Below are positions 1 through 9,377 of a DNA stretch of 64,000 bases, one piece after another; positions within the stretch are counted from its first letter, which is position 1, and every line of letters begins with the position of its first letter. Under the pieces are notes generated by a model. It did no database searches and was not told the DNA's origin. It saw only the letters and a list, made by a program, of their open reading frames with translations. The DNA comes from Stropharia rugosoannulata (lineage: Eukaryota; Basidiomycota; Agaricomycetes; Agaricales; Strophariaceae). Where the stretch lies: NCBI GenBank assembly GCA_028532985.1, contig JANCIK010000008.1:3038001-3102000 (forward strand), read 5' to 3'. The position numbers were made by a program, and so were the translations under genes.

Positions 1-66
1 GTTTGCTTTCCTTGATTTGTTTATTGTTTTAAATCAAAACACATTGCAAATGCCGTGGATACTCTG

Positions 67-1313
67 CTAATCAATAATCCACAATATGAAAGAAATAAAC
101 TGCCTCTTCCCCATCTCTTTATAGTTGATGAAGACGAAATCAGGAGGCATATATTCCTTGCTGACATAGGTATACTTTGGAGTAGAACAGAGATCTTTCC
201 AGGGCGCTGATTTGAATTGATGGTTTGATGCAAGTTCTATGAAGTGGATTCAAAGCCGATCACTTCAGTGCCAAGAATAGAAACTTACTGTAATGATAAT
301 TGATATAATCGGCATACACTTTTCCGAGAACATCCCGTTGCAGTTGATCAAGATCAGAAACATTGCAGTACTTGTTTGGGGCTTTCACAACAATTAATGG
401 TGTATCATCATCATTGACAGTCAACTTTAAACTGACAAGAGCATATGGCTTTTTGATGTAGGCAAGCAGTAGACACTGAATTAAGTCACATTTGGCTTCA
501 TGTTCTTCAACAAATTTTTTGCACTGAGCACCAATGGTTTTGCTCATATTGTCATGACTATCGTCAGGAATAAGTATTCTATGTTAACGAACCAATTGCA
601 TGAATGTATGGCTTACACCTTGAAAGAAAACTGTTTGCCGTGGTGACGACCAGCAGTAAATGTAAGGGAAAGCATTCCCATTTCCAACCAGTTTCGGTGA
701 TTGTTATCAGCAATCCTGGATACATGCAATTTTTTGCAGCACCTAACCAATAAGAATTCCAGATCAACAAAATGTGATTAATATGTATGTTAATAGAAAT
801 CTCACTCTGGATGCAAGTCCAATGGCAATCCTGCATCGGCAATTCGTTTGTGTTTAGCCCTTAACATTTTCAACTGTTCAGCAGACATTTCCTTTAGTAT
901 ATTCCCTATCACTTTTGATTTGAAGGGAAAATAATTGCTTGGACAGGTGTCAGTGATAGCTTCTTTTCCCTGAAGCCTGTATATTTCTTGGTATACCAAA
1001 TCACTGTGTTTTAACCATAACACCTCTGAAATCTTCACATTTAGTTTCGAGTTTTTCTTTATCGATTGTGGGCGCCAGTTATTCCATATGTAGTCAACAA
1101 CAGTCTACACCAACATTTTAGGCTGACGAGGACTGTACACAAATACATGGATCATACCTTAGATATGTGCCTATCTTGATCAATATCACAATTGGGTCCA
1201 TTGGAATCCCAAAATGCAAACAGACTTTCAAGCATGCCACCCTTTCTGCAAAGGATGTCTTGGCAGTCATTGATGGTCGGCGCAGTGAAATATGCAGCTT
1301 TGAATTTGTTCAT
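67..1313 (-). CDS. Spliced gene of unknown function, five-exon model
   Basis: Hand-built model: exons 1313-1158, 1104-806, 742-617, 578-289 and 236-67. The introns are 53, 63, 38 and 52 bp, all GT...AG (donors GTATGA, GTGAGA, GTAAGC, GTAAGT). The frame stays open across all four junctions to TAG at 67-69 and gives about 346 aa. The protein is hydrophilic with no signal peptide or membrane segment seen. Near the C-terminus it has an APW...YMPPDF...M pattern, which from memory resembles large agaricomycete-specific families of unknown function; this is unverified. The same frame continues upstream to an ATG at 1407-1409 but is cut by TAG at 1326-1328. The gene is therefore either shorter, starting at 1311-1313, or has lost its N-terminus. 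The third intron is unusually short. The foldback element begins only 21 bp beyond the upstream ATG. No function can be assigned. Confidence 0.6.
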
Positions 1314-1441
1314 GATGGTCTTCTCCTATTCTGAATATTTTCGCCGGTTGAGCTTTCCTCCATGTCTGCAGGGCAGAGTGTTGATATCTGTTACAATAAA
1401 AGGAGGCATAATGGCAGTCAATAACCAGGCACATAGGACAG

Positions 1442-2113
1442 GAATTCAAATACTTGATTACACTTTTTGTTTTGTAAAAAAGTAGATATTGTATGGTTTG
1501 CATTTTAAAAATTTTGATTGTGAAGTCCGGCAGCTAAAATTCCTATGGTGCATTTATTTGATGCACCAGGGTGCAGGCCTATAGAGGTACCAAGTTTCCA
1601 GTGGCCTCTGGGCATAAGAAATGATTTTTACAAGTAGAAAAGATTGAAACCTGGATTTATCAAGAATAAAGATTGTTCATTTAATTGTGAGGTTTTTATG
1701 CCTTTGTAGATGCTTTATAATGCACCTAGGCACCACCAGTCCGCCGGAATATAGAGGTAACAAGTCTCTTGTGGCCTCTGGGCTAAGAAATGAAATTTAT
1801 GATTATAAAAGATTAGAAGCTGGATTTAAGAAGGATAACAATTGTTTAATTAATCATGAGGTACAGCAGCTTTTCTAGCAGTCTTGTAGTGCACCTAGCC
1901 GCCGTATTGTATGGCCAACAAATTTCTGGCAGCTTTTGAGCACAAAAATTGATTTTTACAAGCAGAAAAGATTGAAACATGGATTTACAAAGAATAAAGA
2001 TTGTTTAATTAATTATCAGGTCCCCTAATCTCAATACATGCCTTGTAGTGCACCTGGCTGCTGCCTCAGGCTGCCAGACATTACCAATAGCAAGTTTTCG
2101 GAACCAGGTGAGT
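1442..2113 (+). repeat. Left inverted arm, three monomers
   Basis: This arm is the reverse complement of parts of 2750-4063. Monomer cores lie near 1650, 1806 and 1966. Its first 70 bases match the complement of the last 70 bases of the right arm almost exactly, and its last 70 match the complement of the first part of the right arm. Both arm ends are therefore preserved and the length difference is internal. Confidence 0.75.
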
Positions 2114-2445
2114 GCTTCCGGACACTCTCAACAAGACTATGCTGCAGCAGGTCTTTGTGACAAAGAAAGTGCAATGTTGACATTGTACTATTCAAGAATC
2201 TCATCAAGCTGCTCTCCAAATGTCTAGTCACTGGCATGCTCATAATGTTGAATGAGCATGCAGATCTAATTTGCAAAGCATGCTTGGCTCACAAGATGAC
2301 ATCTTGAATTGGTGCATTCTGACTTACATGGCCTACTCTCAGTGCCTAAGCCTGAGGGACACCACTACTGGATGACATGTATTGTAGACTGCACTCACCC
2401 ACATACTTTCATGTTCCTGAAGCACAAGTCAGATGCATTTTATGC
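2112..2445 (+). pseudogene. Decayed copia gag and integrase relic inside the foldback centre
   Basis: Bases 2112-2186 match the Copia-A gag segment around 15395-15460. Bases 2190-2445 match the integrase zinc-finger and core region (compare 16240-16520), including the stretch equivalent to HSDLHG...WITFIDDCTHLH. Intervening coding sequence is missing in at least two places. Most differences are transitions, and several create stops. This is an old fragment captured between the inverted arms and it encodes nothing now. Confidence 0.8.
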
Positions 2446-2749
2446 ATAGTAACATTCTTCTGCACAAAAAGATGGCTCTGTCAAACACTATCCCACTATT
2501 GGATTACTTCTTGGCCCCCTTCTTATTTATTTCCACATTCTTATGACATATGCTGCATTGTCCAGTGATTCTTGTACAATTGTAGCTTTTGGTTCTGATT
2601 CAAATGTATTCTGCACACCTGTTGGAATTGCACCATTTTTATCAGTGCTCTGTAATAGTTCAGTACCATCATATGTCCTTCCTTAAACACTGCAGAAATG
2701 ATGAATGACATCTACATAGATTGGATGTCTTCTGATGGCCACTGAGTGA
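2446..2749. other. Unclassified spacer between the foldback arms
   Basis: About 300 bp of AT-rich sequence follow the copia relic and precede the right arm. No long open frame, repeat unit or recognisable element is visible here. Confidence 0.5.
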
Positions 2750-4063
2750 ACACTCACCTGGCTCTGAAAACTTGCTATTGGTAATGTCTGGCAGCCTGAG
2801 GCAGCAGCCAGGTGCACTACAAGTCATGTCTTGAGGTTGGGGAACCTGATAATTAATTAAACAATCTTTATTCTTTGTAAATCCAGGTTTCAATCTTTTC
2901 TACATGTAAAAATCAATTTTTGTGCTCAAAAGCCACCTGAAATTTGTTGGCCATACAAGACAGCAGCCAGGTGCACTAAAAGACGTGTAAAAAATCTGCT
3001 GGACCTCACAATCAATTAAACAATCTTTACTTATTGTAAATCCGGGTTTTAATCTTTTCTAAGTATAAAAACAATTCCTTATGCCCAAAAGCCGCCGGAA
3101 ACCTGTTGGCCATACAATACAGCGGCTAGGTGCACTACAAGATGTCTAGAAGAGCTGCTGTACCTCATGATTAATTAAAAAACTGTTATCCTTCTTAAAT
3201 CCAGCCTTCAATCTTCTTTAATTGTAAAATTCTTTTTATACTCATAGGCCGCCGGAAATCTGTTGACCGTACAAGTATGCAACCAAGTAGTACCCAAATG
3301 CACTATAATGTGTGTACAAAAGCCGCAAGCCCTAACAGATAAGTAAACAATATTTATCTTTCATAAATCCGGATTTCAATCTTTTCTACTTGTAAAAATA
3401 ATTTTGTTGGCCCAGAAGCTGCCGGAAACTTGTTGTATTTATAGGTTGGCAACAAGGTATTGAGCAGATGCACTATAAGGCGTGTATAAAAGCCGCCGGA
3501 TCTCAGAGTTAATTAAACAATATTCATTCTTCATAAATCCGGGTTTCAATCATTTGTTGTGTCCAGAGGCTCTTGAGGACTTGTTGGGAATACAATCCGG
3601 CAGCCAGGTGCACTGCAAGGCATGTATCAAAGCCGCCAGACCTCACAATTAATTAAACAATCTTTATCATTCATAAATCTGGCTTTTAATCTTTTATGAT
3701 CATAAAAATTATTTCTTAACCCAGAGGCCGCAAGAGACTTGTTGTCTCTATAGGCCGGCGGCCTGGTAGTGCCTAGGTGCATTATAAAGCATGTACAAAG
3801 GCATACAAACCTCACAATTAAATGAACAATCTTTATCCTTGATAAATCTGGGTTTCAATCTTTTCTACTTGTAAAAATCATTTCTTATTCCCAGAGGCCA
3901 CTGGAAATTTGGTACCTCTATAGGCCTGCACCCTGGTACATCAAATAAATGTAACATAGGAATTTTAGCTGCCGGACTTCATGATCAAATTTTTTTAAAT
4001 GCAAACCATACAATATCTACTTTTTTACAAAACAAAAAGTGTAATCAAGTATTTGAATTCTAC
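2750..4063 (-). repeat. Right inverted arm, seven monomers
   Basis: Monomer cores start near 2851, 3010, 3169, 3338, 3508, 3645 and 3815, with steps of roughly 159, 159, 169, 170, 137 and 170 bp. Most units also carry a GCCGCCGGAAA-type block followed by CAGGTGCACTA. The first, third and seventh units pair with the three units of the left arm. The arm has therefore gained, or its partner has lost, four internal units. Confidence 0.75.
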
Positions 4064-4440
4064 TGACCCATAAAAATAATTTTAAATGTGCAAATCGCCG
4101 GCAACAAAGTACTAAATTTATACTATACCATCTATCTGGCAGAAATATTAAAAGTCATTAACTACAATCCATTATCTTGCTCTGCACACTAATTCTGCCG
4201 GATTTGCTTCAACAAAAAAATATAATGCCACCGTAAGTTGTTTTTATGCCGGATTTAAATCACCTATATATGCGGATGCCATTTGTTGAAAATGGCCCCG
4301 TGAAACACGGTACTAAGATAGGTTGCCATTAGCCCCATAGATCACAGTATTATACTAGGTTGCCATTTGTTGAAAATGGGCCCGTGATCTACGGTATACT
4401 AATAATTTACTGAAGTCCCGTATACTACAGTACCCAGCCA
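4064..4440. other. AT-rich flank of the right arm with a 42-bp triplet repeat
   Basis: This stretch has no counterpart on the left side of the foldback element. It is AT-rich with scattered GCCGG motifs and contains no gene. Near its end it carries the three-unit repeat listed separately. Confidence 0.5.
4276..4400 (+). repeat. Short tandem repeat, three units of about 40 bp
   Basis: Units at 4276-4319, 4320-4356 and 4357-4400 share GCCATT, then (in units 1 and 3) TGTTGAAAATGG, then a CCCGTG...ACGGTA block. Each CCGTG...CACGG-like block can form a small hairpin. The middle unit lacks the TGTTGAAAATGG stretch. Function unknown. Confidence 0.6.
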
Positions 4441-4452
4441 CTGTCCTATGTG

Positions 4453-4785
4453 GTGAACCGATTGACACAAGACTGTGCAAGAGGGTAGTTCAAAGATGCG
4501 GAATGTGTGTGGTCAAGTTATGCAAACGACAGTGACAATGTGCAAGTGCAGTGAGCAAAACTGTTTGAGAGTGTCAATTGGACTGAGTTGAGTACTCTGG
4601 TGAAGAACAGTGAATTGCAAGTGGACGGCTGAGCGTGATGACCTGTGAGTGGGCAAGTGTCGAGAGGCATGTGTAACGATGAGGTCCTCAAAAGACCAGG
4701 TGTTTTGATGATCAGGAGAGCCTGAGGAGCGAAGTCTCTGGTGAACACCAAGAGAGTGCTATTGACCTAAATCCAAAAGAAGCAG
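4453..4785 (-). mobile_element. Copia-B leader fragment, inverted
   Basis: The reverse complement matches the untranslated leader of Copia-B (compare 5580-5915 and 31175-31500), including the CACCAGAGACTTCGCTCC and AGAGTGCTCAACTC blocks. No LTR or coding sequence is attached. The fragment lies head to head with the plus-strand Copia-B copy that starts at about 5511. Confidence 0.8.
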
Positions 4786-5510
4786 TGTGAGGGGCTGGGG
4801 CTGGCCCCTCATGAAAACAAGAAAAACCATAAGGTTTAGAACATAGATACACAAGAAGCAACATATCTGCCATAACAATCGGAAACTACGATCGGAAACT
4901 GAAAGAACAAGAAGAAGCACGAAATATGAAGACTGAGATATGAAGATGCAAGTTTATTCAAAGATATGAAATATGTACATGATGAAACAAGAAGACAAGC
5001 ACAAGGAAGACTCAAGATGTTATTACAAACTCAATGGCAGATCAAGAAAGACAACAGCATCAGAGCAATATTGGACTTCTGATGCTGACAACATCAGATC
5101 AATATTAATAATCTGATGTAACTATGGACCCACAAGGGAGTCAATCACATGGAAATACTCATACATACGACCTGGGACAAAAATGGTGACGGATTCCGAC
5201 GATATGCAGGGGTTTCTGACGACATGCAGGCGTGTGGTAGCAGAAAGCAGAAGAATCGCGACACAAACACAAGGGACATAGGTGTGGAACGAGGGTCGGA
5301 GGAGATGTATGTTTAGGGGTGAACATGGAGATGATCTGGCCACAGGAAGATTTCTTGTGCTTGGGCTTGGTTTCCGAAGATAAGGAAATTTGTGGCCAAG
5401 ATATGAAGCATGCTGTAGTGCAGCATGGTTTCCAACGAGATAAAGTCAGCACAGGCAGTCGGATCTTCGTGGATGTATATGGTACGATCTGGGCATGGCA
5501 ACCAGACGGC
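4786..5510. other. Unclassified TG...CA segment, possible solo LTR
   Basis: This 725-bp block sits between two inverted Copia-B leader fragments and matches nothing else in the window. It starts TGTGAGGGGC and ends near GGCA, as an LTR would. It opens with an 8-bp stem hairpin (4788-4811). Two further hairpins with stems of 8 and 9 bp lie at 5056-5086 and 5091-5119. Overlapping open frames of up to 120 codons occur on both strands but show no recognisable domain. A solo LTR of another family is the favoured guess; no target duplication was found. Confidence 0.35.
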
Positions 5511-7068
5511 ACAACTGCCACGTCACGACCGTCGTTCTGGTACCACCCATGTTCTGCCAGCTTGCACAGTTATTGAGCAATCTGCTTCTTTTGGATTTAG
5601 GTCAATAGCACTCTCTTGGTGTTCACCAGAGACTTCGCTCCTCGGGCTCTCCTGATCATCAAAACACCTGGTTCTTTCGAGGACCTCATCGTTACACGTG
5701 CCTCTCGACACTTACCCACTCACAGGTTGTCACGCTCAGCCGTTCACTCGCAATACACTGTTCTTCACCAGAGTGCTCAACTCCATCCAATTGACACTGT
5801 GAAACAGTTTTGCTCACTGCACTAGCACATCGTCACTGCTGTTTGCACAACTTGATCACACTCGTTCCGCATTTTTGAACTATACCTTCGTTCAATCTTG
5901 TGTGAATCAATTCAGTGCTGCTTGTGCAATCAATGTTTTACTGCAAGTGCTCAACTCGGCCTAATTGTGATACCTCAAGTGTTCTGCCAACTGCTTGTGC
6001 ATTTCAGCCCAGTGTGTCTCGCAACTTTGTCACATCATTTGCGCCATTACTAGCTACCACCTCATACCACTTCACGTCATTCACCACTTCACTTCACCTG
6101 CAACCATGAGTTTCTTTGCAACACCTCAGTTAGACAAACTGAGCACTGCAAACTATCAACTCTGGTCTTGCAACATGAAAGCATGGTTACGCTCTCAGGA
6201 GCTATGGCATTTGGTTACAGGTGAATGCAAGCATCCTGTGCTCTCTCTCACGCCGTCTATGGCTGAGATCGAGGCACACAATGCATGGACAAGCAAGTCA
6301 ACTGCTGCTGCTGGCTACATATACAGTCATGTTCAGAACAAGCTCAAATCACACTTGGCTCACATTCTGCATGACCCAGTTAGCATGTGGTCGACTCTGG
6401 CAGCTGTTGGTCAAATGGCACACTCTGCTTCACCCCCAGCAGAGGAGACATTGCAAATCATTGAGTATGCAGGTTTTGCGTCTGCACTTGCTATGGGTGA
6501 CGCACAAGGCAATGATTTCAACTGGCTTGCAGATACAGGTGCAACTAGCCATACGACACCTCATCGAGACTGGATTGTGGAGTACAAACCTCACTATGTC
6601 CCAATTTGTCTTGTAGATGATTCTATTGTCTATTCTGAGGGTGTTGGCAATGTGGTGTTCCATCCAGTCATCAATGGCAAGAAAGTGGATGCTGCAGTCA
6701 TCAAACGTGTTCTGCATGTCCCCAAGTTGCGCAACAACCTGCTTGCATGCCTATACCTCACAAAGCGCTCTGATATCCTGATTGAGATTGATGCAGCCAA
6801 GATGTGCTTCAACCACTCTGGCAAGACCATCTTCACTGCAACCATCAATGCATCACACTCTGCCATTCTGGATGGCCTCACACGTCCCATTTGCGAATCT
6901 GCATGCTCTGCTTTGTTGTTGTCAACTCTACCCCTCAATGCAGAGCTCTGGCATCGTTGTTGCGGACATCACAGCCATGCACACATCAACAAGCTGCTCA
7001 CCAAGGGTCTGGTCACTGGCATGCTCGTAACATCGAAAGAGCAACCAGATCCGATTTGTGAAGCATGC
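5511..7068 (+). mobile_element. Copia-B fragment B1 (leader, gag, protease, integrase finger)
   Basis: The piece starts inside the leader, without an LTR, and runs through the gag start at 6106 to the CEAC motif of the integrase zinc finger. There it stops abruptly at 7068. It matches the copy at 41402-43520 throughout. The leader portion (5511-6105) contains no gene. Confidence 0.85.
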
Positions 7069-7095
7069 ACCAGTAGCTGTCCCTTTTATATATGA
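6106..7095 (+). pseudogene. gag-pol: Truncated Copia-B gag-pol (329 aa)
   Basis: The ATG at 6106-6108 is chosen because it starts the conserved Copia-B Gag (MSFFATPQL). The open frame runs 329 codons. It holds the Gag N-terminal domain, then jumps directly from VSMWSTLAA to GQMAHSASPPAEE. The middle of Gag and the CCHC zinc knuckle present in Copia-A (for example 15539-15580) are therefore absent. The aspartic protease motif WLADTGATSH follows, then the HHCC integrase finger (ELWHRCCGHHSH, CEAC). The last eight residues come from unrelated sequence after the copia break at 7068. RT, RNase H and the integrase core are missing, so it cannot act alone. Confidence 0.85.
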
Positions 7096-7373
7096 CAATA
7101 TGGTAGTTGCCCAGACATATTCAAATATCCACAGGGGCAGTTGCCCAAGGCCTTGGGCAACTGCCCCTTGGTCTTTCTGCACAGCATACAAATGTATGCA
7201 AATGCTTCATTGGCCCAAGGCATCTCTGGCATCAGCTGGCATCTGTGGCATCTCAGCTGAGTTTGAAATTTTGAGAGGGCAGTCATGGCCGAAGTTTTGA
7301 CCTAAAAATAGAACAAGGTCAAAAATGCTTGTGCTTACCATCACCTACACAGTACCTGGGCAACTACCATTGT
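7095..7373. mobile_element. MITE-like element with ~18-bp inverted ends
   Basis: The left end ACAATATGGTAGTTGCCCAG and the right end, whose complement reads ACAATGGTAGTTGCCCAGG, form inverted repeats with one 2-base indel. The element is 279 bp and has no coding capacity. An internal perfect palindrome lies at 7134-7167 and reuses the AGTTGCCCA motif of the ends. No clear target duplication was seen. Small inverted-repeat DNA transposons of this form depend on a transposase made elsewhere. Confidence 0.55.
7134..7167. repeat. Perfect 34-bp palindrome
   Basis: Two 17-base halves are exact reverse complements with no spacer (left half GGGGCAGTTGCCCAAGG). Transcribed, it would form a strong hairpin. 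It contains the same GCAGTTGCCCA core as the element ends. Confidence 0.9.
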
Positions 7374-7402
7374 TTCATGTTTAAAAGTAACCACCATGGT
7401 TG

Positions 7403-8403
7403 GTAGCAGCACCAGCAAACTGAACCTCTTCCAAACCTTTGTCAATAGTGTAACTGTCAAGTTTGTCGTTATCGAGGTTGTCTGTCTCAGAAGGTGGCAT
7501 AGACAGCGGTAGAGGTACAGCAGCAGGTTTGACTTTCCACCATTCACCAGGAGGACGAGATTCACATGTAGTGCATCTCAGAGGCTCAGCAACAGTGGGA
7601 GACAGTTTGGGCACATTTGCAGCAGAATGCTGATCTCGTCGAGTTGAGCATGTTGGTGTTTTCATCTATTGCGGAATGTGATGCGATGACTCCAACTTGG
7701 GTGTGGTACTGTCAGACTCGTCTTTCGACGCCCTATCCGATGGTACTTGACTTGACTTGCTAGGACCAGTAGGTGGACCAGATTGCACATGCGATTTCCC
7801 AGAATGCGAATTGGGCAAAGTTGAGCACTTTGGTAAACTCGATGATTTTGCACCAGTGGTCGGTTTCTGCAAGTTGGGAGTAGGTGCATCGTGTTCCTCA
7901 TCAGACGACGAGTCAGATGGTGCTGGTCCCACCAAAGGAGGTGCAGTTGGTGCATTCGAGTCATCAGTATCCAAGTCAGGCAAATAGGCAGCAGTTGAAT
8001 CCCCCCCAGAATCTGGCACATCTGAAAAGTGTGAAGGTGTGCCCTTTGGAAACAGGTTGATTGGTGAAATAACCTTCAAACCAGGAAAACTGCGTTCATC
8101 AAAGATAGCACGTTCAGAGATCACATACTTCTTAGTGGACAGATTGTAGAACTGCCAGCCTTTGTAGCCTGTAGGATAACCGACAAAAATGCACTTCTCA
8201 ACGTGTGGTTGCAGTGACTTGCGTTTGTCTCTCTGCACAAAGATATATGCAGCACAACCAAAGACACGGAGATGGCTCATATTGGGTTTCTTGCCATGCC
8301 ACTCAGTGTAGGGCACAGAGTCAGTCAGAGACGACATAGGGAGCCTGTTCCACACATGAATGTAAGCAAAGACTGCAAGTTGCCAGAACGAGAGTGGGAG
8401 CTT
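7403..8403 (-). pseudogene. pol: Copia-B integrase/RT-linker fragment, inverted
   Basis: On the minus strand the frame begins at the integrase C-terminal part (LPLSFWQLAVFAYIHVWN) and passes through VGYPTGYKGWQFYN and the serine-rich linker. It ends at VQFAGAAT, just before the RT domain. One in-frame TAG lies at 7666-7668. The linker residues (TTGAKSSSLPK) match Copia-B (50700 region) better than Copia-A. Several acidic residues are changed compared with other copies, fitting an older copy. It is cut at 7403 by the non-copia insert and at 8404 by the first Copia-A LTR. Confidence 0.85.
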
Positions 8404-8606
8404 TGTTAGATTACATAGGCAATCATCACCATCAGCAGTTAAGATTAGATAGTGCAGACTATAATTAGTTCGCTCCACATTTAGCTTAGTTCGCTTCTGG
8501 TAGTATATATAGCATGTACTAGTGTAGATGCCTCTTAATCCATTACCACTGTCATCCCACCTGAGTTAGGGGTGCTCTCTGTGCCTATAAGTGTCTGCTT
8601 TTAACA
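8404..8606 (+). repeat. Copia-A LTR 1 (5' LTR of copy A1)
   Basis: 203 bp, TGTTAGATTA...TTTTAACA. It differs from the other four array LTRs at scattered positions (for example CCTCTTAATCC instead of CCTCAAAATCT). It carries the TATATATA promoter motif. It abuts a broken Copia-B piece exactly at the TG terminus. Confidence 0.93.
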
Positions 8607-8621
8607 GGTTATGAGCCCTGC
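8607..8621 (+). other. Primer binding site, half-tRNA-iMet type
   Basis: GGTTATGAGCCCTG starts immediately after the LTR. It is complementary to the anticodon arm of fungal initiator tRNA-Met (GGGCTCATAACC), not to a tRNA 3' end. Drosophila copia is known to prime from a cleaved 5' half of this tRNA. Confidence 0.75.
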
Positions 8622-9377
8622 ACTCTGAGCAGTCCCTACTCATTGCTACTCTCTCTTATTCTCACTCTCCTTTCACCTGGGTGGCTTGGTACTTAACCTA
8701 ACACTCATTTGCGCTTGTTTTGCCTCGTTGTTTTACGAGCAGGACTGCCACGTCACGAGTGTCGTTCTGGTACCACTCTCGTTCCGCCAGCACAATCAGT
8801 CATCGCGCAATTCACTCTTTCTCTTTACAGCTCTACTGCACTCTCTTGGTTTCACCAGAGACTGCTTCAGCTTTGGGCTTTCCAGAGCTGTCTGTTCTTT
8901 TGCGCTTTTAGGGCTTCCCTGATCATCGCCCCACTCCGTTCTTTCGAGGATCCACTCTTCATACAACCCCCTCGCTGCCCGCTGACTGCCACGTCACTAT
9001 GCTCCGTCGTTCTTCTGCAATCAACCGGTCTTCACCAGAGTGCTCAACTCCTCGAGTTAGGACCTCGAAATTTGTTCAGCTCACTGTGACCTCGCATCGA
9101 CGTCGACTCCGTTGCAACTCAGCATAATACCATCTCCTTCATCATCGATACATCGAGCCCCCAAGTCTCATCTCGATCGGTTGCATCGTTGTCGAGCAAT
9201 TCACACTTTAGTACCCAAGTGCTCAACTCCTCGAGTTTGCAACTCCAATTTTGTCGTCGTTGCCACGCCTCGAGTTCGTCGTTGTTACCCCTATAACTTG
9301 GCAGTCCTAGGTTTCGCGTGTTCGACTATCGGTCCACCCACTCTCACGTCGATCGCATCTCTCATCGTTCCGCAATC
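8622..9377 (+). other. Untranslated leader of Copia-A copy A1
   Basis: About 750 nt lie between PBS and gag. The leader is pyrimidine-rich and has short open frames only. It includes two TGCTCAACTC boxes and repeated CTCGAGTT motifs. A long structured leader of this kind may hold packaging signals, which is inference. Confidence 0.7.

Larger units (their letters stand above)
1430..4452. mobile_element. Foldback-like element with long asymmetric inverted arms
   Basis: Two long arms are reverse complements of each other: left about 1442-2113, right about 2750-4063. The outer limits are taken from a 12-bp inverted pair, CACATAGGACAG at 1430-1441 and its complement at 4441-4452. Both arms are built from monomers sharing a core (TTAAACAATCTTTATT followed by TAAATCCGGGTTTCAATC). 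Spacing is about 160-170 bp with one shorter step. I count three cores on the left and seven on the right. No transposase frame is visible, so the element would be non-autonomous. No target duplication is obvious. It could instead be a decayed DNA transposon with satellite-like ends. Confidence 0.65.
7069..7402. other. Non-copia insert between two inverted Copia-B pieces
   Basis: This 334-bp stretch separates the plus fragment ending at 7068 from the minus fragment beginning at 7403. Most of it is the small inverted-repeat element at 7095-7373. The short edges (7069-7094 and 7374-7402) show nothing recognisable. Confidence 0.6.

Noticed and set aside
1500..4063. CRISPR-like array suggested by regularly spaced repeats
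   Set aside because: The monomers are long, diverged and arranged in inverted orientation, spacers are not unique short sequences, no cas-like gene exists, and the organism is eukaryotic.
5159..5521. 120-codon minus-strand frame and the 85-codon plus-strand frame opposite it
   Set aside because: They overlap each other on opposite strands and have no domain, no splice structure and no relative in the window. The segment is better treated as non-coding.
8607..8621. A tRNA gene fragment at the start of the copia leaders
   Set aside because: Only the complement of the anticodon arm is present, always directly after an LTR. This is a primer binding site, not a tRNA gene.
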